The notes under the pieces were generated by a model, which saw only the letters and a list, made by a program, of their open reading frames with translations, searched no databases and was not told the DNA's origin. Shown here piece by piece: positions 22,999 to 31,242 of a stretch of DNA of 40,048 bases; the first letter of the stretch is position 1; each line of letters opens with the position of its first letter. The translations under genes were made by a program, and so were the position numbers. Origin of the DNA: Aerophototrophica crusticola (GTDB lineage: Bacteria; Pseudomonadota; Alphaproteobacteria; Azospirillales; Azospirillaceae); contig MOEB01000034.1 in assembly GCA_001939945.1 (NCBI GenBank), positions 1-40,048 of the forward strand, read 5' to 3'.

Positions 22999-25146
22999 AT
23001 GGGCAAGGTAAGCCGCAGGCTGCTGGCGCGGTGGCTGGCCGCGACGGCCATGGTGTCGACAGGGGCGGCGGCGCAGGACGCCCCGCAGCCCACGCAGCTG
23101 GAAGAGATCATCGTGAGCGCCCAACGCCGCAGCGAGCGCCTGCAGGACGTGCCGGTGACGGTGACCGCCTTCAGCGCGGAGGAGATCGAGCTTGCCCGCC
23201 TGCGGCAGATCGACGACATCGCGACCCGCACGCCGGGCTTGAACTTCGACGCCTTCCCGGCGTCTCAGCCGCGCATCACCATCCGCGGCATCGGGTCCAG
23301 CGACCGCGGCGCCGCCGGCGACCCCAGCTCCGCCGTCTTCCTGGACGAGGTCTACCTGGGCCGGCCGGCCGCCGTGGCCTTCGACGCCTTCGACGTGTCC
23401 CGGATCGAGGTGCTGAAGGGCCCGCAGGGCACCCTTTACGGCCGCAACGTCGTGGGCGGCGCCATCAACGTCGTCACCAACCGGCCGGAGCTGGACGGCA
23501 CCGACGCGGCGGCGGAGGCCACCGTCGGCAACTACGGGCGGCTGGAGGCGGCGGGCTTCCTCAACCTCCCCCTGGTCGAGGGCAAGTGGGCGGCCCGGGC
23601 CAGCGGCGCCTGGCGCACCCATGACGGCTATGTCCGCAACAGCTTCACCGGCGGCCGGGTGGAGGACCAGGACACGAGGAGCGGCCGGCTGCACCTGTAC
23701 GGCGAGCCGTCGGAGGCCTTCCGGGTGCTGCTGACCCTGGACGGCACCCGCGACCGGGCGGACGGCCCGGCCCAGCACGTGCTGGACCTGGACCCGACCG
23801 ACCCCCGGTCGGCCCTGTGGACCGTCGACCGCGGCCGCAAGCGCACCGCCGGCTCGACCGAGGGCTACCAGGACCGCGACACCTGGGGCGTCCGGGGGCA
23901 GCTCGACTGGGACCTGCCCTTCGCGACGCTCACCTACCTCGGCTCCTACCGCGACCTGGACTACCACACCGCCTACGACTTCGACGGCGGCAACCCCACC
24001 ACGAACCGCGTCGGCATCAGCGGCGGCAACGACGAGGCCGGCGACTTCTCCAGCCACGAGCTGCGGCTGGGTTCCCTGCCCGGCAGCGACGTCCAGTGGG
24101 TGGCCGGCCTTTACAACTTCAACAGCAACACGGACCGCCTGGACACGCTGGTCATCGACATGGGTCGCCCGGCGACGGAGGTCTACACGCAGGCCGCGGA
24201 GCTGACCAGCTACGCCGCCTTCGGCGACGTGACCCTGCCGCTGGGCGAGCAATTCTCCCTGATCGGCGGCCTGCGCTATTCCAGGGACGAGAAGGACTAC
24301 CGCGTCTCCAACACGGCGGGCACGGCCGTGCTGCGCGGCGCCGGGCGGTTCGACGTGACCACGTCCGACACTTACGGCGCCTGGACCTGGCGGGGCGGCG
24401 GGCAGTACCGCCTGGACCGGGACCACCAGCTCTACGCCATGGTCTCCCGAGGCTTCAAGAGCGGCGGGTTCCAGGACACGCCCAGCTCGGCGGCAGACGC
24501 CGCGGACGGGTTCGAGCCGGAGTTCGCCACCCAGTACGAGGTGGGACAGAAGAGCAGCTTCCTGGACGGCAGCCTCGTCTGGAACAACACCGTCTACGTC
24601 ATGAAGTACAGCGACCTGCAGACAAGGCGCACCCTGCCCAACCTGTCCGTCGTCACCGACAACGCCGGCAAGGCGACGATCAAGGGCTATGAGACCTACC
24701 TGAGCTGGCGCCCCTTCGCCGGCGGGCGCCTGACGGCCAGCTACGGCTACACCGACGCCACCTTCGACGAGTTCGAGCCGGAGCCGGGGGTGGACTATTC
24801 CGGCAACCGCATCTCGCGCACGCCCAGGCACAAGGTCGTCCTGTCACCGTCGTACGAGGCGTCCCTGCCGGACGGCCACAGCCTGCTGTTCGCGGCCGAC
24901 TACCGGTACGAGAGCCTGATCTTCGACGACAATGCCAACGAGGGCCCGGAACGGCGCCCCCCGACCCACTTCGTGGACGCGCGCATCGTCTTCACCGACG
25001 GGTCGGGGCGGTGGACGGCCTCGCTCTGGGGAAAGAACCTGACGAACGAGGTGACGCGGACCTTCCAGGCCGTCTTCCTGGGCGCCAACTTCGGCGCCTA
25101 CAACCCGCCCCGGACCTTCGGGGCGACGCTGGGCTGGCGGCTCTGA
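22999..25146 (+). CDS. TonB-dependent receptor
   Basis: Outer-membrane active transporter, 715 residues. The signal peptide ends STGAAAQDA. The plug begins LEEIIVSAQRRSERLQDVPV and contains ITIRGIG, SSAVFLDEVYLGRPA and VEVLKGPQGTLYGRNVVGGA. The barrel follows and ends FGATLGWRL. The ATG at 22999 has a strong GGGGAGGAG. The sequence type is the broad group seen in Sphingomonas- and Caulobacter-like bacteria that take up plant or aromatic compounds rather than classical siderophore receptors. It is followed by the tartrate-type dehydrogenase and divergent from the transporter operon, so it probably imports the substrate ester. Confidence 0.93.
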   Translation: MGKVSRRLLARWLAATAMVSTGAAAQDAPQPTQLEEIIVSAQRRSERLQDVPVTVTAFSAEEIELARLRQIDDIATRTPGLNFDAFPASQPRITIRGIGSSDRGAAGDPSSAVFLDEVYLGRPAAVAFDAFDVSRIEVLKGPQGTLYGRNVVGGAINVVTNRPELDGTDAAAEATVGNYGRLEAAGFLNLPLVEGKWAARASGAWRTHDGYVRNSFTGGRVEDQDTRSGRLHLYGEPSEAFRVLLTLDGTRDRADGPAQHVLDLDPTDPRSALWTVDRGRKRTAGSTEGYQDRDTWGVRGQLDWDLPFATLTYLGSYRDLDYHTAYDFDGGNPTTNRVGISGGNDEAGDFSSHELRLGSLPGSDVQWVAGLYNFNSNTDRLDTLVIDMGRPATEVYTQAAELTSYAAFGDVTLPLGEQFSLIGGLRYSRDEKDYRVSNTAGTAVLRGAGRFDVTTSDTYGAWTWRGGGQYRLDRDHQLYAMVSRGFKSGGFQDTPSSAADAADGFEPEFATQYEVGQKSSFLDGSLVWNNTVYVMKYSDLQTRRTLPNLSVVTDNAGKATIKGYETYLSWRPFAGGRLTASYGYTDATFDEFEPEPGVDYSGNRISRTPRHKVVLSPSYEASLPDGHSLLFAADYRYESLIFDDNANEGPERRPPTHFVDARIVFTDGSGRWTASLWGKNLTNEVTRTFQAVFLGANFGAYNPPRTFGATLGWRL

Positions 25147-25194
25147 CCAGACGGGGTGTGTCCCCCGTCCCTTACCCTTCCCGGAGGATCACCG

Positions 25195-26280
25195 ATGAGT
25201 CCAGGCCGCCCCTACCGCATCGCCGTCATCCCCGGCGACGGCATCGGCAAGGAAGTGGTGCCCGAGGGCCTGCGCGTGCTGGAGGCCGTGTCGGAGCGGC
25301 ACGGCTGCCGCTTCCGCTTCGACCATTTCGACTTCGCCAGCTGCGACTACTACCTGCGGCACGGCAAGATGATGCCGGACGACTGGAAGGAGCGGATCGG
25401 CGGCCACGACGCCATCTTCTTCGGCGCCGTCGGCTGGCCGGCGAGCGTGCCGGACCATGTCTCGCTCTGGGGCTCGCTGATCCAGTTCCGGCGGGAGTTC
25501 GACCAGTACGTCAACCTGCGCCCCGTGCGCCTGATGCCGGGCGTGCCCTGCCCCCTGGCGGGGCGGCAGCCGGGCGACATCGACTTCTACGTGGTGCGGG
25601 AGAACACGGAGGGCGAATACTCCTCCATCGGCGGCCGCATCTTCCCAGGCACGGAGCGGGAGGTGGTGATGCAGGAGACGGTGATGACCCGCGTGGGCAC
25701 CGACCGGATCCTGAGGTACGCCTTCGACCTGGCGCGGCGCCGGGACAAGCGGCACCTGACCTCGGCCACCAAGTCCAACGGCATCGCCATCACCATGCCC
25801 TACTGGGACGAGCGGGTGGAGGCCATGGCTGCGAACTACCCCGACGTGCGCTGGGACAAGTACCACATCGACATCCTGGCCGCCCATTTCGTGCAGCACC
25901 CGGACTGGTTCGACGTGGTCGTCGCCTCCAACCTGTTCGGCGACATCCTGTCGGACCTGGGGCCGGCCTGCACCGGCACCATCGGCATCGCGCCCGCCGG
26001 CAACATCAACCCCGACCGCCGGTTCCCTTCCCTGTTCGAGCCGGTGCACGGCTCCGCCCCCGACATCGCGGGCCGAGGCATCGCCAACCCCGTGGGCCAG
26101 GTCTGGTCGGCGGCCCTGATGCTGGAGCACCTGGGCGAGTACCAGGCGGCGGCGGCCATCGTGAGGGCCATCGAGGTGGTGCTGGCCCAGCCGGGCCTCA
26201 GGACCCGCGACCTGGGCGGCCCGGCCGACACCATCGCCTGCGGGCAGGCCATCGCGGAGGCCGTGCGCCAGGGATGCTGA
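25195..26280 (+). CDS. tartrate/D-malate-type dehydrogenase
   Basis: NAD-dependent beta-decarboxylating or oxidising dehydrogenase of the isocitrate/isopropylmalate superfamily, 361 residues, cytoplasmic. Family features are IAVIPGDGIGKEVVPEGLRV, FFGAVGWPASVPDHVSLWGS, the substrate region FDQYVNLRPVRLMPG, RENTEGEYSSIGG, the metal aspartates in VVASNLFGDILSDLG and EPVHGSAPDIAG. The VPDHVSLWG and YVNLRPVRL segments point to tartrate/D-malate dehydrogenase rather than LeuB. GGAGG precedes the ATG at 25195. It follows the receptor gene by 48 bases, so it is co-transcribed. Confidence 0.92.
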   Translation: MSPGRPYRIAVIPGDGIGKEVVPEGLRVLEAVSERHGCRFRFDHFDFASCDYYLRHGKMMPDDWKERIGGHDAIFFGAVGWPASVPDHVSLWGSLIQFRREFDQYVNLRPVRLMPGVPCPLAGRQPGDIDFYVVRENTEGEYSSIGGRIFPGTEREVVMQETVMTRVGTDRILRYAFDLARRRDKRHLTSATKSNGIAITMPYWDERVEAMAANYPDVRWDKYHIDILAAHFVQHPDWFDVVVASNLFGDILSDLGPACTGTIGIAPAGNINPDRRFPSLFEPVHGSAPDIAGRGIANPVGQVWSAALMLEHLGEYQAAAAIVRAIEVVLAQPGLRTRDLGGPADTIACGQAIAEAVRQGC

Positions 26281-26297
26281 CCGGCGGCCCCTGCGCC

Positions 26298-26313
26298 GTC
26301 CACCTCCGTGGAC
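26298..26313. terminator. hairpin between convergent dehydrogenase and LysR genes
   Basis: GTCCAC and GTGGAC form a perfect six-base stem around CTCC in the 52-base gap between two convergent genes. Confidence 0.5.
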
Positions 26314-26332
26314 CCGACCGGCACACGCCGCT

Positions 26333-27326
26333 TCAACCCGCCCCCGGAGCCGCCGCCAAGCCATGGCCCGTCTGCCACCCCGCCGCCGGGTCCTCGACGG
26401 CCTTGATCCCCAACGGCCATACCTGGGCCGAGCCGTCCCCACCCGGCTCGACGCGGTCCACCAGGAAGTCCAGGAAGGCCCGCACCTTCGGCGGCTGCAC
26501 CCGCCCGCCGGGGAAGACCGCGTGCAGGTCCACGTCGGTCCCGGCCCAGCCTTGCAGCACCCGCTCCACCCGCCCCGCTTCCAGGTGGTCCCGCATGGAG
26601 AGGTCGGTGGCCAGCACCAGGCCGCCGCCGGCCAGCAGGGCCGGGACCAGCATCTCCGGGTCGTCGGCCGCCATCACCGGGTCGATGGCCACGTCCAGCG
26701 CCCCGCCCTCACCCACCAGCCGCCAGCCATACCCGCCGGGGCGCCGGGCCGCCAGGGTGGCCAAGGTGGCGTGGCCTGACAGCTCGCCCGGGTGGGCCGG
26801 CAGCCCGTGGACGGCCCGGTAGGCGGGCGCCGCGTAGACGTGCCGGGCCAGGGTGCCGAGCCGGCGGGCGGCCATGGTGGAATCCCGCAGCGGCCCCATG
26901 CGGATCGCCACGTCGATCTGGCGCGCCACCAGGTCCAGGTTCTCGTGGCTCAACACCAGGTCGATGCGCACGTCCGGGTAGCGGGCCCGGAAGCCGGGCA
27001 GCAGCGGGGCGATGACCTTCATCCCGAAGGATGGCGGGGTGGTGACCCGCAGCCAGCCCCGCGGCGCGGAGTTGGGCCACCGCGTCCTCCGCTGCCTCCA
27101 GCCCGGCCGCGACAAGTCGACAGCGCTCGAAATAGACGGTCCCCGCCTCCGTCAGGCCGATCCGGCGGGTGGTCCGGTGCAGCAGCCGGATGCCCAGCCG
27201 CTGTTCCAGGTCGCGCACCCGGCGGCTGAGCGTCGCCTTGGGCAGCCCGAGCCGCCGGGCGGCCTGGGTGAAGCTGCCTTCCTCCACCACCCGGACGAAG
27301 GCGATGGTGTCGTTCAGGTCCTGCAT
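26333..27326 (-). pseudogene. LysR-family regulator with a frameshift
   Basis: The first 83 or so residues, from ATG 27326, form a normal LysR helix-turn-helix (DTIAFVRVVEEGSFTQAARR, LPKATLSRRVRDLEQRLGIR, GLTEAGTVYFERC). After AVAQLR the frame changes; the neighbouring frame continues PRGWLRVTTPPSFGMKVIAP and then a complete effector-binding domain down to 26333 (DVRIDLVLSHENLDLVARQI, VDVAIRMGPL). The break lies at about 27060-27070 in a GC-rich string and equals one extra base or two missing bases. If real, the gene makes only the DNA-binding part. It is divergent from the metallohydrolase gene, the usual arrangement for a LysR and its target. Confidence 0.85.
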
Positions 27327-27478
27327 CTCACGGCCGATTGGGTGCGTTCATGAAACAATCTTGACCGGCCGGGCCGGATAATCAAGCCGCCGCCTTGGTG
27401 CTAGCCATGGCCTGGCTTGCAGCGCCCCTGGGCAGGGGAGGCCGCGAGCATCCCCCGGATTGTCCAAGGAAACGCACC

Positions 27479-28444
27479 ATGACACCGCGAACCCTGTTGC
27501 TGGCCGCCGGCCTGCTGCTCGCCGCCGTGCCGGCCACCCGGGCCGCCGAGCCGGCCAAGCAGGCCCGCCCCGCCGCCGCCCAGCCGGCGGCGGCGGGGGT
27601 CTACCGCTTCACCGTGGGCGAGGCGCGGGTAACCGCCCTCAGCGACGGGACCCTTCCCCTGGACATCAAGCCGCTGGTGCGGGGCCTGCCGCCGGGGCAG
27701 GTCGACGCCCTGCTGGCGGAACGGTTCGAGCGCGACCCGCTGGAGACCTCCATCAACGCCTACCTGGTGGAGGCCGGCGGCCGCGTGCTGCTGGTGGACA
27801 CCGGGGCCGGGCAGCTGTTCGGCCCTTATGGCGGGAAGCTGCCCGCCAGCCTGGCGGCGGCCGGCTACCGGCCGGAGCAGGTGACCGACATCCTGCTGAC
27901 CCATGTCCACACCGACCATTCCGGCGGCCTGGCCCTGGACGGGCGGATCGCCTTCCCCAACGCCACGGTGCATGTGGGCCAAGCGGACCTGGACTTCTTC
28001 CTGGACCGGGCGAACATCGCCAAGGGCATGCCGCCCCGCCACCACGAGGAGGCCGTGGCGACGGTCGGCCCCTACCTGAAGGCGGGCAAGGTCAAGGCTT
28101 TCACCAAGCGGGCCGAGATCCTGCCGGGCGTCACCGCCATCCCCACCCCGGGCCACACCCCCGGCCACGCCTTCTACCGGGTGGAGAGCAAGGGCGAGAG
28201 CATCGAGTTCTGGGGCGACATCATCCATGTCGGCCCCGTCCAGATGCCGCACCCGGAGGCGACGGTGACCTATGACATCGACCAGGACGCCGCCCGCGCC
28301 CAGCGCCTGGCCCGCTTCGCGGAGGAGGCGGACACCGGCCAGCTGACCGCCGCCGCGCACCTACCCTTCCCCGGCGTCGGCCGGCTGCGCCGCGAGGGCA
28401 ATGGATACCGCTGGGTGCCGGTGGAATACCGCAACCGGGAGTAG
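27479..28444 (+). CDS. methyl-parathion-hydrolase-type metallo-beta-lactamase-fold hydrolase
   Basis: Exported hydrolase, 321 residues; the signal peptide ends VPATRA before AEPAKQ. The binuclear metal site is complete: His142, His144, Asp146, His147 (THVHTDHSGG), His226 (GHTPGH), Asp247 (FWGDII) and His294 (AAHLPFPG). Spacing and surroundings (ETSINAYLVEAGGRVLLVDT, LFGPYGGKLPASLAAAGYRP, VESKG, GYRWVPVEY) match methyl parathion hydrolase as I recall it, whose relatives are often lactonases or arylesterases. The real substrate here is unknown. AAGGAAAC precedes the ATG. Divergent from the LysR gene; tail-to-tail with the MFS gene, eight bases apart. Confidence 0.87.
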   Translation: MTPRTLLLAAGLLLAAVPATRAAEPAKQARPAAAQPAAAGVYRFTVGEARVTALSDGTLPLDIKPLVRGLPPGQVDALLAERFERDPLETSINAYLVEAGGRVLLVDTGAGQLFGPYGGKLPASLAAAGYRPEQVTDILLTHVHTDHSGGLALDGRIAFPNATVHVGQADLDFFLDRANIAKGMPPRHHEEAVATVGPYLKAGKVKAFTKRAEILPGVTAIPTPGHTPGHAFYRVESKGESIEFWGDIIHVGPVQMPHPEATVTYDIDQDAARAQRLARFAEEADTGQLTAAAHLPFPGVGRLRREGNGYRWVPVEYRNRE

Positions 28445-28452
28445 GCCGCGCC

Positions 28453-29730
28453 CTAGACCGGTGTCCGGCGCACGGCGCGGATGGCCAGCAGGAAGGAAGC
28501 GCAGGCCACCAGGCTGGTGGCGACGCCGGCCAGGGTCAGGGCGTCGCCCACCGCGGCCTCCCCGCCGATCAGGCCGGACAGCAGGCTGACCATGCTGGGC
28601 GCCAGGCCCAGGCTGACCAGCACGCCCACCGCGCTCAACAGGCTGACGCACAGGCCGCGCAGGTGGTTGGGCACCAGCAGGGCCACGGCGGTGGTGGTCA
28701 CCACCCCCACCGCCCCGCCGCTCAGCATCATCAGGGCCAGCAGGGCGGCGAACAGGGGCACGCTCCCCGCCACGGGGAAGCAGGCCGCCGGCACCGACAG
28801 GGCCGACCCCAGCAGGGCCCCCACCAACACGCCGCCCCGACCGAAGCGCCGGCTGCCCCAGTCCGCCAGGAAGCCCCCGGCGACGGTCCCGCCGATGCCC
28901 GACCCCAGCAGCAGCAGGCCCATCCAGCCGCCGAACTCCGCCGGTTGCAGGCCGAAGGACCGGCTCAGCACCGGCACCGCCCAGATGGAGGCGGCGGCGT
29001 CCGCCATGCTGAGGGTGACCATGCCCACCACCAGGGGCAGCAGGAAGCCGCGGAGGGCCCACAGCTCCGCCAAGGCCGGGCGCAGGGCGGGCGGGGCGGC
29101 GCCGGCCGGTTCCCCCGCCCGCGGCGGCTCCCGCACTGGCAGCAGCAGCGCCGCCGGCAGCAGCATGGCCGCGGCGGCCAGCAGCAAGGCCCCGCGCCAG
29201 GGCGCCAGGCCCAGCCAGGGTGCCTCCCCCACCTCCGGCGTGAGGGCGCCCACCAGGGTCCCGCCGGCGACGAAGGCCAGGGCGGAGCCGATGGCTTGGC
29301 CGGTGCCCAGCACCATCATGGCCCGTCCCCGCCGCTCCGGCGGCGACAGGTCGGCCGCCAGGGACACGGCCGCCGCCGCGGCGCCGGCCACGCCGAGGCC
29401 CACCAGCATCCGCCCAGCGAACATGCTGGCGAAGTCCCAGGCCAGGGCCGTCGCCACCGTCCCCGCCACCCAGCAGAGGGACAGGAGCAGCAGCAGGGTC
29501 ACCCGCCGCGTCCGGTCCACCAGCCGCCCGATGGGCACGGACAGCAGCGCCACCGGCACGGCCAGGGCCAGGCCCTGCACCAGCCCCATCTGGTTGTCGG
29601 TCAGGCCCAAATCGGCCTTGGCCAGTTCCTGGAAGGGGGACAGCATGGTGCGCGCGGCCATGCCGGCCAGCAGCGACAGGGCGACCAGCAGCAGGGCCGC
29701 CTGGCCCCGGGGCGGGGTGGGAAGCGGCAT
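28453..29730 (-). CDS. MFS transporter
   Basis: Twelve-helix major facilitator permease, 425 residues. The loop 2-3 motif is IGRLVDRTRRVTLLLLLSL, with FAGRMLVGLGVAGAAAAAVS in helix 4-5. A basic, Pro-rich central loop (LPVREPPRAGEPAGAAPPAL) separates the halves. The start lies three bases before the M81 peptidase stop (29734), i.e. directly downstream of it on the minus strand, so it is co-translated with it. By analogy with mlrD of the microcystin cluster it could carry peptides or their products across the inner membrane; this is an inference from neighbours. Confidence 0.87.
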   Translation of the reverse strand: MPLPTPPRGQAALLLVALSLLAGMAARTMLSPFQELAKADLGLTDNQMGLVQGLALAVPVALLSVPIGRLVDRTRRVTLLLLLSLCWVAGTVATALAWDFASMFAGRMLVGLGVAGAAAAAVSLAADLSPPERRGRAMMVLGTGQAIGSALAFVAGGTLVGALTPEVGEAPWLGLAPWRGALLLAAAAMLLPAALLLPVREPPRAGEPAGAAPPALRPALAELWALRGFLLPLVVGMVTLSMADAAASIWAVPVLSRSFGLQPAEFGGWMGLLLLGSGIGGTVAGGFLADWGSRRFGRGGVLVGALLGSALSVPAACFPVAGSVPLFAALLALMMLSGGAVGVVTTTAVALLVPNHLRGLCVSLLSAVGVLVSLGLAPSMVSLLSGLIGGEAAVGDALTLAGVATSLVACASFLLAIRAVRRTPV

Positions 29731-29733
29731 GGC

Positions 29734-31242
29734 TCAGGCCCCCTTTGCGTGGAGGCTGCCCACCGGGTCCAGCGGCCAGACCGGCCGCCGCAGGTGCCGG
29801 TACGGCAGGGAGGGCAGGTCGCCGTTCAGGGAGCCCGGCGCGTCGCAATAGAACGTCGCCCGCGCCACCGGGTCGAAGCCGGCCCGGAAATGCTGGGTGG
29901 ACTTCACCACCACCAAATCCTTGGCCGCCAAGTCGATGCCCAGCGCCGTGAAGCATTCGGGGGAGAAGACCTGCTGCCGGTGGCTGTTGACGACGATGTC
30001 GATGCCCCCGGCCCGCAGCGCCACGGCGAGGCCCAACGGCTCCGTCAGCTCCCCGCCCAGGCCGCGCTGGCGGGCGTCGTCGCGCACGGCCAGCACCTCC
30101 ACGTCCAAATCCACCGGATCGCCGGACAAGGGCCCCACCTTGCCGCCCAGGCGCAGGGGCAGGCGCGCGCCCACGCCTGCGTCGGCCGCGATGGCGGCGG
30201 CCTGCGGGTCCCAGAGCATGCCCAGGGCGGCGTTGCCGATCCCCCGCCCCAGCAGGGCGCGGAGCACGAAGGTGCTGTCGCAGGCCGCCCCGCCGCCGGG
30301 GTTGTCCGCCCCGTCGGCCAGCACCACGGGCCCGCCCGGGCCGATGGCGGCCACCGCCAGGTCCAGCGCCTGGGCGAGGGGCAGGCGCCGGTTCGGCATG
30401 CCGGTGGCGAGGCGCAGGAACCCGTCCCCCACCTGCCCCGCCACCCGGGCCGCCGCCCCCTTGTCGCTCCCGTCATGCACCACCAGCACGGCGGCGCCCG
30501 TGTGCTCCGTGTCCGACCAGGGGAAGCCGTGCATGACCGAGACGGCCAGCACCCCGTCCCGCCCCTCATGCCCGGCCAGGCCGTCCACGAAGCCGCGCAT
30601 GGGCTGCTCCGTCGTGCCGTACAGGCCCAGCACGGGCACCCGCCGCATCAGGGTGCGGGCCCGCCGCCCGCCCCGGGCCATGCCGGCCAGGATGGCGTAC
30701 AGCTCCCGCATGCGGGGCAGGTAGTCGGTGTGCGGGTATTCCTTGCAGGCCATGATGACGGCCCCGCTTCCCACCATGGCGGGGGAGGCGTTGCCGTGCA
30801 GGTCCAGCATGGCGCCCACCGGCAGGCCCGGCCCCATCTGGGCGCGGACCCGGGCCAGCAGGTCGCCCTCGCAGTCCGGGTAGCCGTCGGCCACCATGGC
30901 CCCGTGCAGCACCAGCACCACCATGTCCACCGGCCCGGCCGCCGCCAGCGCGGCCAGCAGCCCGTCGCGCAGCCCCTCATAGACGGGGCGCGGCGCGGGG
31001 CCGGAGGGCTGGGTCCAGGCGGCGGGGCCGTCGATCACGGTGTCGCCCCGCTCCGCCGCCACGGTGAACAGGTCGCCATAGGCGGGGAAGCCCCTGGCCT
31101 TGGGCAGGGTGGCCGGGTCCCCCGCCCGGTGCAGGATGTCCGCCGCGAAGGCCCGCAGGCTGGTGGGCAGGGGGGAGAAGCTGTTGGTCTCGTGCGCCAG
31201 GGCGGCGACGAACACGCGCAGCGGCCCGGCCGCGCCGCTCAT
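29734..31242 (-). CDS. M81-family metallopeptidase (MlrC-like)
   Basis: Cytoplasmic zinc peptidase of family M81, 502 residues, the family of microcystinase MlrC, which cuts linear microcystin and its tetrapeptide. Family motifs are VFVAALAHETNSFSPLPTSL, VLVLHGAMVADGYPDCEGDL, GAMLDLHGNASPAMVG and ACKEYPHTDYLPRM, which hold the expected Asp/His metal ligands; the MlrC domain continues with VLADGADNPGGGAACDSTFV. Length is normal for the family. Its ATG overlaps the serine-hydrolase stop by ATGA, so the two hydrolases are made together. Not all M81 proteins attack microcystin; the substrate is open. Confidence 0.9.
   Translation of the reverse strand: MSGAAGPLRVFVAALAHETNSFSPLPTSLRAFAADILHRAGDPATLPKARGFPAYGDLFTVAAERGDTVIDGPAAWTQPSGPAPRPVYEGLRDGLLAALAAAGPVDMVVLVLHGAMVADGYPDCEGDLLARVRAQMGPGLPVGAMLDLHGNASPAMVGSGAVIMACKEYPHTDYLPRMRELYAILAGMARGGRRARTLMRRVPVLGLYGTTEQPMRGFVDGLAGHEGRDGVLAVSVMHGFPWSDTEHTGAAVLVVHDGSDKGAAARVAGQVGDGFLRLATGMPNRRLPLAQALDLAVAAIGPGGPVVLADGADNPGGGAACDSTFVLRALLGRGIGNAALGMLWDPQAAAIAADAGVGARLPLRLGGKVGPLSGDPVDLDVEVLAVRDDARQRGLGGELTEPLGLAVALRAGGIDIVVNSHRQQVFSPECFTALGIDLAAKDLVVVKSTQHFRAGFDPVARATFYCDAPGSLNGDLPSLPYRHLRRPVWPLDPVGSLHAKGA

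Noticed and set aside
27361-27382. TTGACC followed by GATAAT upstream of the metallohydrolase
   Set aside because: The spacer is only about ten bases, too short for a standard promoter.
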